This document shows, piece after piece, positions 16,136 to 23,923 of a stretch of 40,133 nt of DNA. This DNA comes from an uncultured Geobacter sp. (GTDB taxonomy: Bacteria > Desulfobacterota > Desulfuromonadia > Geobacterales > Geobacteraceae): assembly GCA_937886325.1 (NCBI GenBank), contig CALABV010000100.1, forward strand, positions 1-40,133, given 5' to 3'. The position numbers and the translations under genes were made by a program. A model generated the notes under the pieces. The model saw only the letters and a program-made list of their open reading frames with translations, was not told the DNA's origin and searched no databases. The number at the start of each line of letters is the position of its first letter. The first letter of the stretch is position 1.

Positions 16136-16564
16136 ATGAAAGATATCATTGAAACAATAGGTTCGGACTCATCCTTCAGCACCCTTAGTGATGCATTGAA
16201 GAGCGCGAAGCTGGTGGAAACCCTGAAAGGCCCGGGACCATACACGTTGTTCGCCCCCGACAATGAGGCTTTCACCAAGCTGAATCTGGAAGAGACACTG
16301 AGTGACGGGAAAAAGCTTGTCGAAACAATGACCTATCACGTGGTGGAACGGAAGGTGTCGGGCGAGGAATTGCGGGAAATTGACTGCTCCCCGACCCTGA
16401 ACGGCAAAACTCTTGCGGTCAAGGTGAGACATGGGGAACTGGTCGTCGACAACGGCAGGGTCAAGAAGACCGATATAGAGTGTTCCAACGGGGTAATTCA
16501 CGTCATCGACTCGGTATTTCTTCCGCACCTGTCCGGGTGGTACGGTGACTGCGGGTGCTGCTGA
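16136..16564 (+). CDS. Fasciclin (FAS1) domain protein
   Basis: A 142-residue single FAS1 domain. Signature segments are FSTLSDALKSAKLVETLKGP, then GPYTLFAPDNEAFTKL (H1 box) and CSNGVIHVIDSVFLP (H2 box), with the central YH motif in MTYHVVERKVSG. No signal peptide is visible, which is unusual because most FAS1 proteins are exported adhesins. The C-terminus ends in WYGDCGCC, a cysteine-rich tail of unknown use, perhaps a metal or thiol site. GGAGG is well placed before the ATG. The gene converges with the radical SAM gene on the other strand (24-base gap). Confidence 0.88.
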   Translation: MKDIIETIGSDSSFSTLSDALKSAKLVETLKGPGPYTLFAPDNEAFTKLNLEETLSDGKKLVETMTYHVVERKVSGEELREIDCSPTLNGKTLAVKVRHGELVVDNGRVKKTDIECSNGVIHVIDSVFLPHLSGWYGDCGCC

Positions 16565-16588
16565 GCCGTGTTCCCGGAATGCGTCATT

Positions 16589-18337
16589 TCACAGGCGCGA
16601 TGGTTCAGGAACGAGGTAAGGGAATACGCTCACCTTCAGTCCCGCGCCGGGAGTCGAGACATACACGAAAATGAGGGTGACGGGACCTTCCGCACGGGGC
16701 GTGACGGAGTAATCCTTTATGAAACGCGCGGCAAAGGTCCGCACCCGGCTGCCGGGGGGGGCCGCGACGCTCGGCAGCACTGCTCCCAAGGCCTCCTTCG
16801 GGAGCTTTTCCCGCGGACAGTGTCCATCATCCCGGAAAAAGTCCGGAAGCGCCCCGGCCGATGGATACTCCACCAGACAGAAGTCGTAGCGAAGCGCATC
16901 GCGAAAATCCTCGATTCCATCCTTCGGGAAAAAAACCCGGGCGAATCGCCACACCAGGTCGAAAAGGCCCTTCAGGGAAACCCGTTCCCCTTCTGCCTCC
17001 TTTCCCATGATGAAGCGTGACATTTCGTCGAAAAACAGCGACAGGGGGCGGAGTCTACCCGCCATGTCGAGTGAGTGAACAAATCTGCCGCTGTTGTGGA
17101 ACAGGTCCAGCAGTCGCGAAATCTCTTCGATGCGCCCGATCTCGCTGAAGGAAAGGTCCGGGGTCCTCAGGATGGTATAGGGCGGCCCGGCCGAGAAGAC
17201 ATACTGCTCCCGGCGGGCTATCTCCGCCATGGGAGAGCCCTTCAGGACCTTCAGGGGCTCCACCTGGATATGGTGCGGACGAACCGGAAAGAGCCGCTGG
17301 AGCGAGCCCAGGAAACCGGTATAGTTCTCGCCGGGAAGGCCGGCCACCAGGTCCAGGTGAACCGTCACACCCGTCTCGCGCGTGAGGCGCCGGACATTGT
17401 CGAACAGGCGCTCCATGTCGCTCTCCCGGCCCACGCTCTCCAGGGTTTCCCGACCGGTGGACTGCACCCCGATCTCGAAACGGAACATCCCTTCAGGGGC
17501 TTTTGCAAGGGTGCGCAGGTTGCTATCGGTCAGCAGGTCGGCCGCGATCTCGAAATGGAAGCAGCTCGAACGGTTGCGGGCGAGGATGAATTCCCAGATC
17601 TCGTCGGCGCGATTCCCGTCGTAGTTGAACGTCCGGTCCACCAGTTTCACCTGGTGCACGCCCTTTTCCATGAGCAGCAGCAGATCCGCTCGAATCCGCT
17701 CCGGAGAGAATGAACGCACCCCTTTTTCAAGGGAAGAAAGACAAAAGGCGCAGGCAAACGGACAGCCGCGCGAGGTTTCGTAGTAGACGAGCGGCTTTTT
17801 CAGATCCACCAGACCCATGGAAAAGGGAGAGGGAATGACATCCAGGTTTTTCAAGGGCTCACGATCGGGCGTGGAAACGATGCCGTCTCCGGTACGGACC
17901 GTTATCCCGGCGGGAAGAGCGTCCAGGAGGACGATCGGCGCGCCCGATCGCGCAAGAGACCGCACCAGCTCGCTCCAGGTTTCCTCCCCTTCCCCGCGAA
18001 CCACGCAGTCGAACACGTCATTCTCACGCAGAAATTCTTCGGCCGTGTGCGAGACCTCGGGACCGCCGACGGCGATGAACAGCGACGGGTTCAGTCTTTT
18101 CAGGTCCGAGGCAATCCCGGCTGTCCGTTCCACGTTCCAGATATAGCAGGAAAAGGCCACCACGTCGGCATCCTCATCCACCAACGTCCGCAGAACGGCG
18201 CCGTACGGTTCGTTCACCGTGCATTCACGGATCACGGTTTCGACACCGTCAATTCCGACGGTCGCAGCCGCAAGGCAGGGGAGCGCGAGGGAGGCATGGA
18301 TATACTTGGCGTGCAGGGTGGCAAGAACAATTTTCAT
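16589..18337 (-). CDS. B12-binding radical SAM protein (DUF4080-type)
   Basis: A 582-residue enzyme. The N-terminal 130 residues look like a cobalamin-binding fold (KIVLATLHAKYIHASLALP; VVAFSCYIWNVE; LFIAVGGPEVSHTAEEFL). The radical SAM core has the cluster motif CPFACAFC (CxxxCxxC, near residue 191) after YYETSRG, then EIGVQSTGRETLESVGR and LDLVAGLPGENYTGF. The C-terminal 200 residues, with 'EISRLLDLFHNSGRF' and 'FDLVWRFA', resemble the DUF4080 extension of this subgroup. The substrate is unknown. The start is ATG at 18337, which opens directly with the conserved MKIVLATL strand; no good ribosome-binding site was seen. A tandem repeat lies upstream. Confidence 0.85.
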   Translation of the reverse strand: MKIVLATLHAKYIHASLALPCLAAATVGIDGVETVIRECTVNEPYGAVLRTLVDEDADVVAFSCYIWNVERTAGIASDLKRLNPSLFIAVGGPEVSHTAEEFLRENDVFDCVVRGEGEETWSELVRSLARSGAPIVLLDALPAGITVRTGDGIVSTPDREPLKNLDVIPSPFSMGLVDLKKPLVYYETSRGCPFACAFCLSSLEKGVRSFSPERIRADLLLLMEKGVHQVKLVDRTFNYDGNRADEIWEFILARNRSSCFHFEIAADLLTDSNLRTLAKAPEGMFRFEIGVQSTGRETLESVGRESDMERLFDNVRRLTRETGVTVHLDLVAGLPGENYTGFLGSLQRLFPVRPHHIQVEPLKVLKGSPMAEIARREQYVFSAGPPYTILRTPDLSFSEIGRIEEISRLLDLFHNSGRFVHSLDMAGRLRPLSLFFDEMSRFIMGKEAEGERVSLKGLFDLVWRFARVFFPKDGIEDFRDALRYDFCLVEYPSAGALPDFFRDDGHCPREKLPKEALGAVLPSVAAPPGSRVRTFAARFIKDYSVTPRAEGPVTLIFVYVSTPGAGLKVSVFPYLVPEPSRL

Positions 18338-18401
18338 GGGGAGATATTCTAGCGGATTATCAACTCCGGGAACAGAAGAGTTTTCATACCGCGCACCATG
18401 T

Positions 18402-18503
18402 CCTTCCGCCTTCCGCCTATTGCCTTTTTCCTTTTGCCCTTTGCATTCCGCCTTTTGCCCCTTTGCCCTTTGCCCTTTGCCCTTTGCCTTTTGCCTTTTG
18501 CCC
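18402..18503. repeat. Short tandem repeat, TTTGCCC-type units
   Basis: About 100 bases of imperfect tandem 7-mers (variants CTTTGCC, CTTTTGC, CCTTCCG) lie between two divergent radical SAM genes. One strand is entirely pyrimidine-rich apart from the G of each unit. The central units CCCTTTG repeat three times exactly. It has no coding potential I would support, and its spacing is too short for CRISPR. Confidence 0.8.
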
Positions 18504-18560
18504 GTTCCTTTACCTTGCCGGAAAAACCTTTTTTTGTTACGGTTGACGCGGAGGAACCCC

Positions 18561-19886
18561 ATGAAGCGAAACAGCGCACCGAAACTCCTGTACGCCGACG
18601 CACAGGGCAACATCTACGATCACCCGGAGCTTGTCATGGCGGGAATGAACGGGCCGGAAGCCGTTCTTCCGGAGGATGCGGAAATTATCCCCCTTCCGGA
18701 GGGAAGTAGGATCTTCACCATCCCGGCCACCCCTCCCATGGCCTGGGATACAGAGCGGAACCGGTTCGTGACCGTCGACTCGGTCCGCCGGGGAAAAAGA
18801 AGGATTCCCATTCAGGCGGTTTCGGCCTTCATGGCGCCGGGGTATGTGCGGACCCTCCTTCCCGCCTGTGATTTCAGCCGGAAAGAGGTCCATCTCCCCC
18901 TCTGGTCCTACACCGCGGTGGGCTGGGACGAAGAGCGGGAAAGGTTCGTGGTCGCGGCAAGCAGGGTCGACACTAACGACAACTGGAACCCCTGCAACTT
19001 CGATGACCGGAAGCTCGACCCGCTGGTGCGCAAGCGACTGCGGGAGATGCCCGACAACCGCCTGCTGGAGCAACTGGCGCGCTGTGCCGTGGATTACCAC
19101 TGTTTCGCCGCAAAGAACCTTTTTTTCCGGCGGTGGGAAGCGCCCCTGCCCGTTTCGCCGGCCTGCAACTCCCGGTGCCTCGGATGCATCAGCCTGCAGC
19201 CGTCCGACTGCTGTCCGTCCAACCAGGAAAGGATTTCCTTTGTGCCCACGCCTGAGGAAATTGTGGAGATCGCCCTCCCCCATCTCCTGGAAGCGCCCGA
19301 CCCCATCGTCTCCTACGGTCAGGGGTGCGAAGGCGATCCCATCCTCCAGGCCGACGTTGTCGCCGAGGCCACCAGAAGGCTGAAACAGGGGAGCTCGCGG
19401 GGAACGGTGAACTTCAACTCCAACGGCTCCATGCCCGATCGCGTCAGGATGCTCTGCGACGCGGGAATGGACTCCATGCGCTTCTCCATGAACTCCGCAC
19501 GGGAGGAATACTATAACCGCTACTACCGGCCGGTCGGCTACACCTTCGACAACGTTGTGGAGTCGTTGAGGGTGGCGAAGGAAAAGGGGCTGTTCACCAT
19601 GATCAATTACCTGGTGTCTCCCGGCCTGAGTGATGACGAGGAAGAAGTGGCGGCGCTCCTGAAGCTCATCGCAGACACTGGCGTCGACATGATACAGATG
19701 CGCAACCTGTCCATTGATCCCCATTTCTACAACCGCCGCATGGGTCTGCACAAGAAGGGCATCGGCATGCACCGCATGCTGCAACGGGTGAAACGGGAAT
19801 TCCCCCGCATCCAGTTCGGGTATTTCAACCGGACACGGGAGAACTTCTATCCGCCGGACCTGGAAAAGGGCTGGCCCATACCATGA
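18561..19886 (+). CDS. Radical SAM protein with long N-terminal extension
   Basis: A 441-residue protein whose iron-sulfur motif CNSRCLGC (CxxxCxxC, residues 202-209) is preceded by about 200 residues. This N-terminal part contains YADAQGNIYDHPEL, LLPACDFSRKEVHLPLWSYT and two more cysteine-containing segments. After the cluster motif come an extra CCPSNQ, then SYGQGCEGDPILQADVV, FNSNGSMPDRVRML, MRFSMNSAREEYYNRYYRPV and MINYLVSPGLSDDEEEVAAL, consistent with a TIM-barrel radical SAM enzyme of the SPASM/uncharacterised group. GGAGGAA lies 7 bases before the ATG. It is divergent from the B12-dependent radical SAM gene across the tandem repeat. Substrate unknown. Confidence 0.82.
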   Translation: MKRNSAPKLLYADAQGNIYDHPELVMAGMNGPEAVLPEDAEIIPLPEGSRIFTIPATPPMAWDTERNRFVTVDSVRRGKRRIPIQAVSAFMAPGYVRTLLPACDFSRKEVHLPLWSYTAVGWDEERERFVVAASRVDTNDNWNPCNFDDRKLDPLVRKRLREMPDNRLLEQLARCAVDYHCFAAKNLFFRRWEAPLPVSPACNSRCLGCISLQPSDCCPSNQERISFVPTPEEIVEIALPHLLEAPDPIVSYGQGCEGDPILQADVVAEATRRLKQGSSRGTVNFNSNGSMPDRVRMLCDAGMDSMRFSMNSAREEYYNRYYRPVGYTFDNVVESLRVAKEKGLFTMINYLVSPGLSDDEEEVAALLKLIADTGVDMIQMRNLSIDPHFYNRRMGLHKKGIGMHRMLQRVKREFPRIQFGYFNRTRENFYPPDLEKGWPIP

Positions 19887-19936
19887 TGACTCGGCGATAG
19901 GTTCAATTGCTTCCTGACATGGTCAAGGGAAAGCCG

Positions 19937-21337
19937 TCACATCTCCACGAAGTAATTGGTCCAGGCATCGTGGATCGCATCCTTGGTGAGGGCGGGAGGG
20001 CGCCGGTAGTAGCGGGCGCTCACGATGATCTGCTCGATGATGTCGCGGGGGTGGCATGCGTTCAGCTTGATGTTGTCTTTCCGGTAGTAGTTTTCCATCA
20101 GGTAATCGAAGGTCTCCAGATTGAACTCGATGTCGTTGAGCTTGCAGAGCATCCGGAAGATCGCCTCATATTCCCGCTCCGACGGATGGTCAATCTTGAT
20201 CTTGTAGGGAATCCTCCGCAGGAAGGCCTCGTCGACGAGCTGTTTCGGTTCGATGTTGGTGGAAAAAATCGTCAGCATGTCGAAGGGAATGGCGAACTTC
20301 ATTCCGGTGTGCAGCGTCATGAAGTCGATCCGCCGGTCCAGGGGGACGATCCAGCGGTTGAGGAAGTTCTGCGGCTCCATCTGCTGCCTGCCGAAATCGT
20401 CCGCGATAAAGATGCCGTTATTGGCCTTCATCTGGAGGGAAGCCTCGTAGTACTTGGAAATGTGGTTGAAGTCCAGATCGAGCATGCGCAGGGTCAACTC
20501 GCCGCCGGTTATCACCACCGGCCTCCTGACAAGTATCCAGCGTTTGTCAACCGAGTCGTCATCCTCCGCACGGGCAGGGGTGTGGTTGACCGGATCGAAA
20601 ACGGTGATAATCTCTCCGCCGACGGTCAGCGCGTAGGGAATATAGACCGTATCCGGAAGGAGCCTGCTGATGGTTTCCGCAATCGCCGTCTTGCCGTTGC
20701 CCGGGGGACCGTAGATGAACATCGCCTTGCCGGAGCTGATGGCGGGGCCGAGACGCTTCAGCACCGATTCGTTGAGAACCAGGTGCGAGAAAGCCTTCTT
20801 GACTCGTTCCTCGCTGATAATGGTGCTCTTGATGGTTTGGGTCTCCACCATGACACGGTATTCTTCCAGGGACACCGGGGCCGGTCCCACGTACCGGCAC
20901 AGATCCAGCAATTCGGCGGCGCGATTCTTTCCCGTATCGCTTATCTTGAAGGTATACGTAACCGCCGCGTAGCCGGTCCCCCCCTTGACCTCGATGAACT
21001 TGTCCCGCCGCAGACTCTCCATGGCCGACTCGATGACCGGAAGGGAGAGCTTGACCCGTTCGGAGAGATCGGAGATCTTGAAATCGCCCATGAAAAGGAT
21101 GTGCTTCATGAGCAGATCCGCAATCTGGGAAAGCTCAAGGCCGGTATCGGTAATAGTCATGGGGACGGCAGGATTTCTGCGAAAGAATGTGTCCAGCGTT
21201 TCACCATCTATGAGACCGAGGGCAATCAGGTTCTCGCCGAGTCGTCCACCGCTCGTCTTCTGCCTCTCCAGTGCTCTTTCCAGGTCTTTCGCGGATATGA
21301 TGCCGTTCCTGACGAGCTTGTCCCCCAGTTGACTCAT
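19937..21337 (-). CDS. AAA+ ATPase with MshEN/GspE-N-like N-terminus
   Basis: A 466-residue protein. Residues 1-55 carry two copies of the motif seen in the PilB-like ATPase (QLGDKLVRNGIISAKDLERA; RLGENLIALGLIDGETLDTF). A winged-helix-like segment follows (KISDLSERVKLSLPVIESAM, about 85-130). The AAA core has Walker A YGPPGNGKTAIAET (near residue 209), Walker B NGIFIADDFGRQ, sensor-1-like LTIFSTN and arginine-finger-like DEAFLRRIPYK. The shape is MoxR-like but distinct. It is the last of a minus-strand series with the PilZ and TonB-like genes. GGGGAGAAG precedes the ATG. A remodelling role for an envelope machine is inferred from the domain shared with pilus ATPases. Confidence 0.78.
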   Translation of the reverse strand: MSQLGDKLVRNGIISAKDLERALERQKTSGGRLGENLIALGLIDGETLDTFFRRNPAVPMTITDTGLELSQIADLLMKHILFMGDFKISDLSERVKLSLPVIESAMESLRRDKFIEVKGGTGYAAVTYTFKISDTGKNRAAELLDLCRYVGPAPVSLEEYRVMVETQTIKSTIISEERVKKAFSHLVLNESVLKRLGPAISSGKAMFIYGPPGNGKTAIAETISRLLPDTVYIPYALTVGGEIITVFDPVNHTPARAEDDDSVDKRWILVRRPVVITGGELTLRMLDLDFNHISKYYEASLQMKANNGIFIADDFGRQQMEPQNFLNRWIVPLDRRIDFMTLHTGMKFAIPFDMLTIFSTNIEPKQLVDEAFLRRIPYKIKIDHPSEREYEAIFRMLCKLNDIEFNLETFDYLMENYYRKDNIKLNACHPRDIIEQIIVSARYYRRPPALTKDAIHDAWTNYFVEM

Positions 21338-21428
21338 TATCTTTCTTCTCCCCTTCTCGTTTTTTCTCCGGCATAGGCGCGATGTGCGCGGGACGAATCA
21401 GAGATTCTCATCCACCATCCTTGCCGGT

Positions 21429-21773
21429 TCACGGCCCCATATACGGTTTCAGGCGATGATGCGCCCTTTTATGGAGGATATTTTTCAGCGCCAGAAAAAC
21501 ATCCGGATCCATCCCTTCGAATTCAAGCGCTATGCCGGAATGTTGGGAACGGGTAACAACCCCGCGCAGGTGTATGTGCGGGCAGAGGGACGCGATCGGA
21601 ATTGTCAGTTCAACTTCCACCTTTTCTCCCACGGGAACGGTCTCGTGTGTCAGCACGAACATGCCGTGTATGCTGATATTCTGAGAGGATGCCGAAAAAG
21701 AACGGTCTTTTGATCTAATGAAAACCTTGGCCTGTAAAGGTAAGCGGGCAAACCGCCTCTGTGTTGCGCTCAC
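21429..21773 (-). CDS. PilZ domain protein (c-di-GMP receptor)
   Basis: A 114-residue single PilZ domain. The c-di-GMP contacts of the family are visible: RRFARLPL near the N-terminus (RxxxR) and NISIHGMFV (D/N-x-S-x-x-G), followed by the beta-barrel strands VEVELTIPIA and HLRGVVTRSQHSGIALEFEG. The GTG at 21773 is preferred because AGGGGG lies 8 bases upstream; an earlier GTG at 21782 has no spacer. The gene lies between the TonB-like gene upstream and the AAA ATPase downstream on the same strand, about 91-98 bases from each. Confidence 0.85.
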   Translation of the reverse strand: MSATQRRFARLPLQAKVFIRSKDRSFSASSQNISIHGMFVLTHETVPVGEKVEVELTIPIASLCPHIHLRGVVTRSQHSGIALEFEGMDPDVFLALKNILHKRAHHRLKPYMGP

Positions 21774-21871
21774 GCATGTCACCCCCTGTTTTCACGGTCG
21801 CATGGCGACCTGTTTCTCATAAAAAGAGTGTATCACCAGTACCCATCCATTCAAGCAGGGGAATCCGGAAA

Positions 21872-23905
21872 CTATTGGAATTCCCGCCAGACAAGCCCCG
21901 TCTCCGTGTTGAACCTCGTTGTACTGTCGGAATCCTCCATGGTTCCGGTGAAAGACGACTCGTCATCCCAGAAGATCCCGTCGGGCATGAGAATCCGGGC
22001 AAGCAGCGCTCCATCCCGAAGCGTCCGTCTTCCCAGATTCCTGGTTATCGCTCCGTTTCCCTTTTCATGAATCTTGATCACGAAGGCCGCCGTTACCGGC
22101 CTGCCGTTCCCCGATCGAACCGTCAGATCGTAGACTCCCTCCTCCGCAATCTCGATCGCCGCTTCATGAACATTGAGTTTCGTCCGCGCCCTTTTGAGGG
22201 AAACACTCCGCGAATTCCGCGCCTCCCCCCTGTTCATCGGCCTGTTTCGGCGCGCCTTGCGGAATTCCCGGAACACCGCCTCCACCTTGATGTCCTCTTC
22301 ACCGGTGATGACGATTTTCAGGTCGCCGGCGAGCGGAGGCACAAGGAAGGCGCGCGGTTTCTCCGGAGCGGATGGTGACGGCTTTCCGGGAGCAGGTTCG
22401 GTGGTCTTCTCTTTTACGGGCGACACCGACGCGGCCGCTGCCGGCCGCTTCGACTCGATTGCCGGGGAGATTGGGACGGCAGGCGGTTTTTCCTTCGTTT
22501 CCATTGTGGGAAGGGGCCTGACGGGCAACGGTTCCGCTTTTGGTTGAATCCTGCCGGGGGCTCTGACGGGCGCCGGCTCCGGCTTCGGAATCGGGTGAGG
22601 CGAAGTGTCGACCCGTAGCGCAACCTTCGGCGCCGCCGGCGCCGTCCTCTCCCTCGGGATTTCGACCGTTCTGACGGGAGGCGGAGAAGGTTGAGGAAGG
22701 GACGGGACGGGAGCAGGAACGGGAGAAGATGGCCGCTTTTCTTCCGCCACGGTTTTCGGGAGAGGCGCCGCTGCGGTCGCGACGCGCGGCGGGGCCGGAG
22801 CAACCGCGGCGGGTTCCCGGACAGACGTTCGCGTTTCCGCTACTCTTTTTACCACGGACGACGACTGCCGCAGCTGGATAGTCTGCTCTTTGACTACGGT
22901 TTTCGTCGCCGCCATAGCGCCTTTTTCCGAGGTAGAAGGCTGGAACTCTTTCACCGTCCTTGTTATCGTGACGTTTCCAGCCTTTTCAGGGGCCGGCTCC
23001 GGGGAGGCCGGACTCTTTTTCACCTCGACAGTAACCGCCGGTTGGGGCGCCGGGACGGGGGGATTGGTCCGCTTCTCGGCAACAGCCTTCTTCTCCGGAA
23101 CCGGTTGTTCCGCGGCGGCAGGCATCTTCTTCTCCGGAGCGGCAACGCTAACAGCGGGCGCAGCCACGGCCTGGTCGATTGGAGGAGAAACAGCGGTAGA
23201 CGCTTTCGTATCCAACGGCTTCGGCATGGGCTGCTGCACAACCTTCGGGGGCGACGGTTTTTCCGGAACGGGGCCGCCTGTTTCCTGCAGGTACTGGATC
23301 ACCGCCCGCTGATCCGGGCTCTTCTGGGCTGTGCTGAAGGTCCTGTATACGGGAATCTCACTGTCTTTATCGACTATCTCGACCACCTTGCCGCCGAACC
23401 TGCTGATCACCATCTCTGCATCGGCCTCCTGTGAGGGCGCAGCCGACGCCTGAGGAGTCTGCATCTTAACGGACCGGGCCGGAGCAGGCCCCGCTGGATG
23501 GGTCTTGGAAGCCGCGGCGGGAAGCAGGGGCGGCGGCAGAGCCCCCTGCCTGTGTTTCGCCGTTTGTTTTCCCCTGTGGGAGGACTTCACCTCGCGTGAG
23601 CTGATTGGGGACGCGACCTTCTCACCTGCCTGAACTGTTTGAGACACCGCGGGCTGCCGCGAGTCGGAAGCGGAAAGGGAGAACCAGACCAGCTCGAATT
23701 GTCCGGAATCGCCCGTAAATGGCTGGAAGATGCGGGTTGCGGCAAGGACGATGAACAGCGCTCCGTGGAGAAGGACGGAGGCGAGGAAGGACAGGCAGAG
23801 AAAGAGGGTGTCGTCCCGTTGGAGGAGCCAGAGCGTTGGAGCCGCCGAAGAAACGGAAAGTCTTTCGGAAAGTGCCGGCGAATTTTCTGTTGGCGTTTCC
23901 CTCAT
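21872..23905 (-). CDS. TonB-like proline-rich single-pass membrane protein
   Basis: A 677-residue protein. A short cytoplasmic N-terminus is followed by one transmembrane helix (residues 33-57, FLASVLLHGALFIVLAAT) with the S-x3-H pattern (Ser43, His47) of TonB helices. A very long Pro/Ala/Lys/Val-rich region (about 80-520) follows, which would span the periplasm. The C-terminal 150 residues are a beta-type domain (LKIVITGEEDIKVEAVFREF; AEEGVYDLTVRSGNGRPVTA). The last stretch holds FWDDESSFTGTMEDSDSTTR. The C-terminal domain is not the classical TonB fold as far as I can see. The start codon at 23905 abuts an inserted IS element: its A is the first base of the target duplication, so the native upstream region is lost. 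No ribosome-binding site is visible, and expression may be impaired. Confidence 0.65.
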   Translation of the reverse strand: MRETPTENSPALSERLSVSSAAPTLWLLQRDDTLFLCLSFLASVLLHGALFIVLAATRIFQPFTGDSGQFELVWFSLSASDSRQPAVSQTVQAGEKVASPISSREVKSSHRGKQTAKHRQGALPPPLLPAAASKTHPAGPAPARSVKMQTPQASAAPSQEADAEMVISRFGGKVVEIVDKDSEIPVYRTFSTAQKSPDQRAVIQYLQETGGPVPEKPSPPKVVQQPMPKPLDTKASTAVSPPIDQAVAAPAVSVAAPEKKMPAAAEQPVPEKKAVAEKRTNPPVPAPQPAVTVEVKKSPASPEPAPEKAGNVTITRTVKEFQPSTSEKGAMAATKTVVKEQTIQLRQSSSVVKRVAETRTSVREPAAVAPAPPRVATAAAPLPKTVAEEKRPSSPVPAPVPSLPQPSPPPVRTVEIPRERTAPAAPKVALRVDTSPHPIPKPEPAPVRAPGRIQPKAEPLPVRPLPTMETKEKPPAVPISPAIESKRPAAAASVSPVKEKTTEPAPGKPSPSAPEKPRAFLVPPLAGDLKIVITGEEDIKVEAVFREFRKARRNRPMNRGEARNSRSVSLKRARTKLNVHEAAIEIAEEGVYDLTVRSGNGRPVTAAFVIKIHEKGNGAITRNLGRRTLRDGALLARILMPDGIFWDDESSFTGTMEDSDSTTRFNTETGLVWREFQ

Positions 23906-23912
23906 AAATGAA
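23905..23912. repeat. Target-site duplication, left copy (TAAATGAA)
   Basis: TAAATGAA abuts the left inverted repeat of the IS element and is repeated exactly at 25139-25146. Eight bases is the usual duplication length for IS1595-family elements. Confidence 0.85.
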
Positions 23913-23923
23913 CCTGAATAGTA

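Noticed and set aside
18402..18503. Possible CRISPR array
   Set aside because: Units are about 7 bases and contiguous with no spacers, so it is a simple tandem repeat.
19907..21376. 489-codon plus-strand frame opposite the AAA ATPase
   Set aside because: Complement of a well-supported ATPase with Walker motifs; the translated product has no conserved features.
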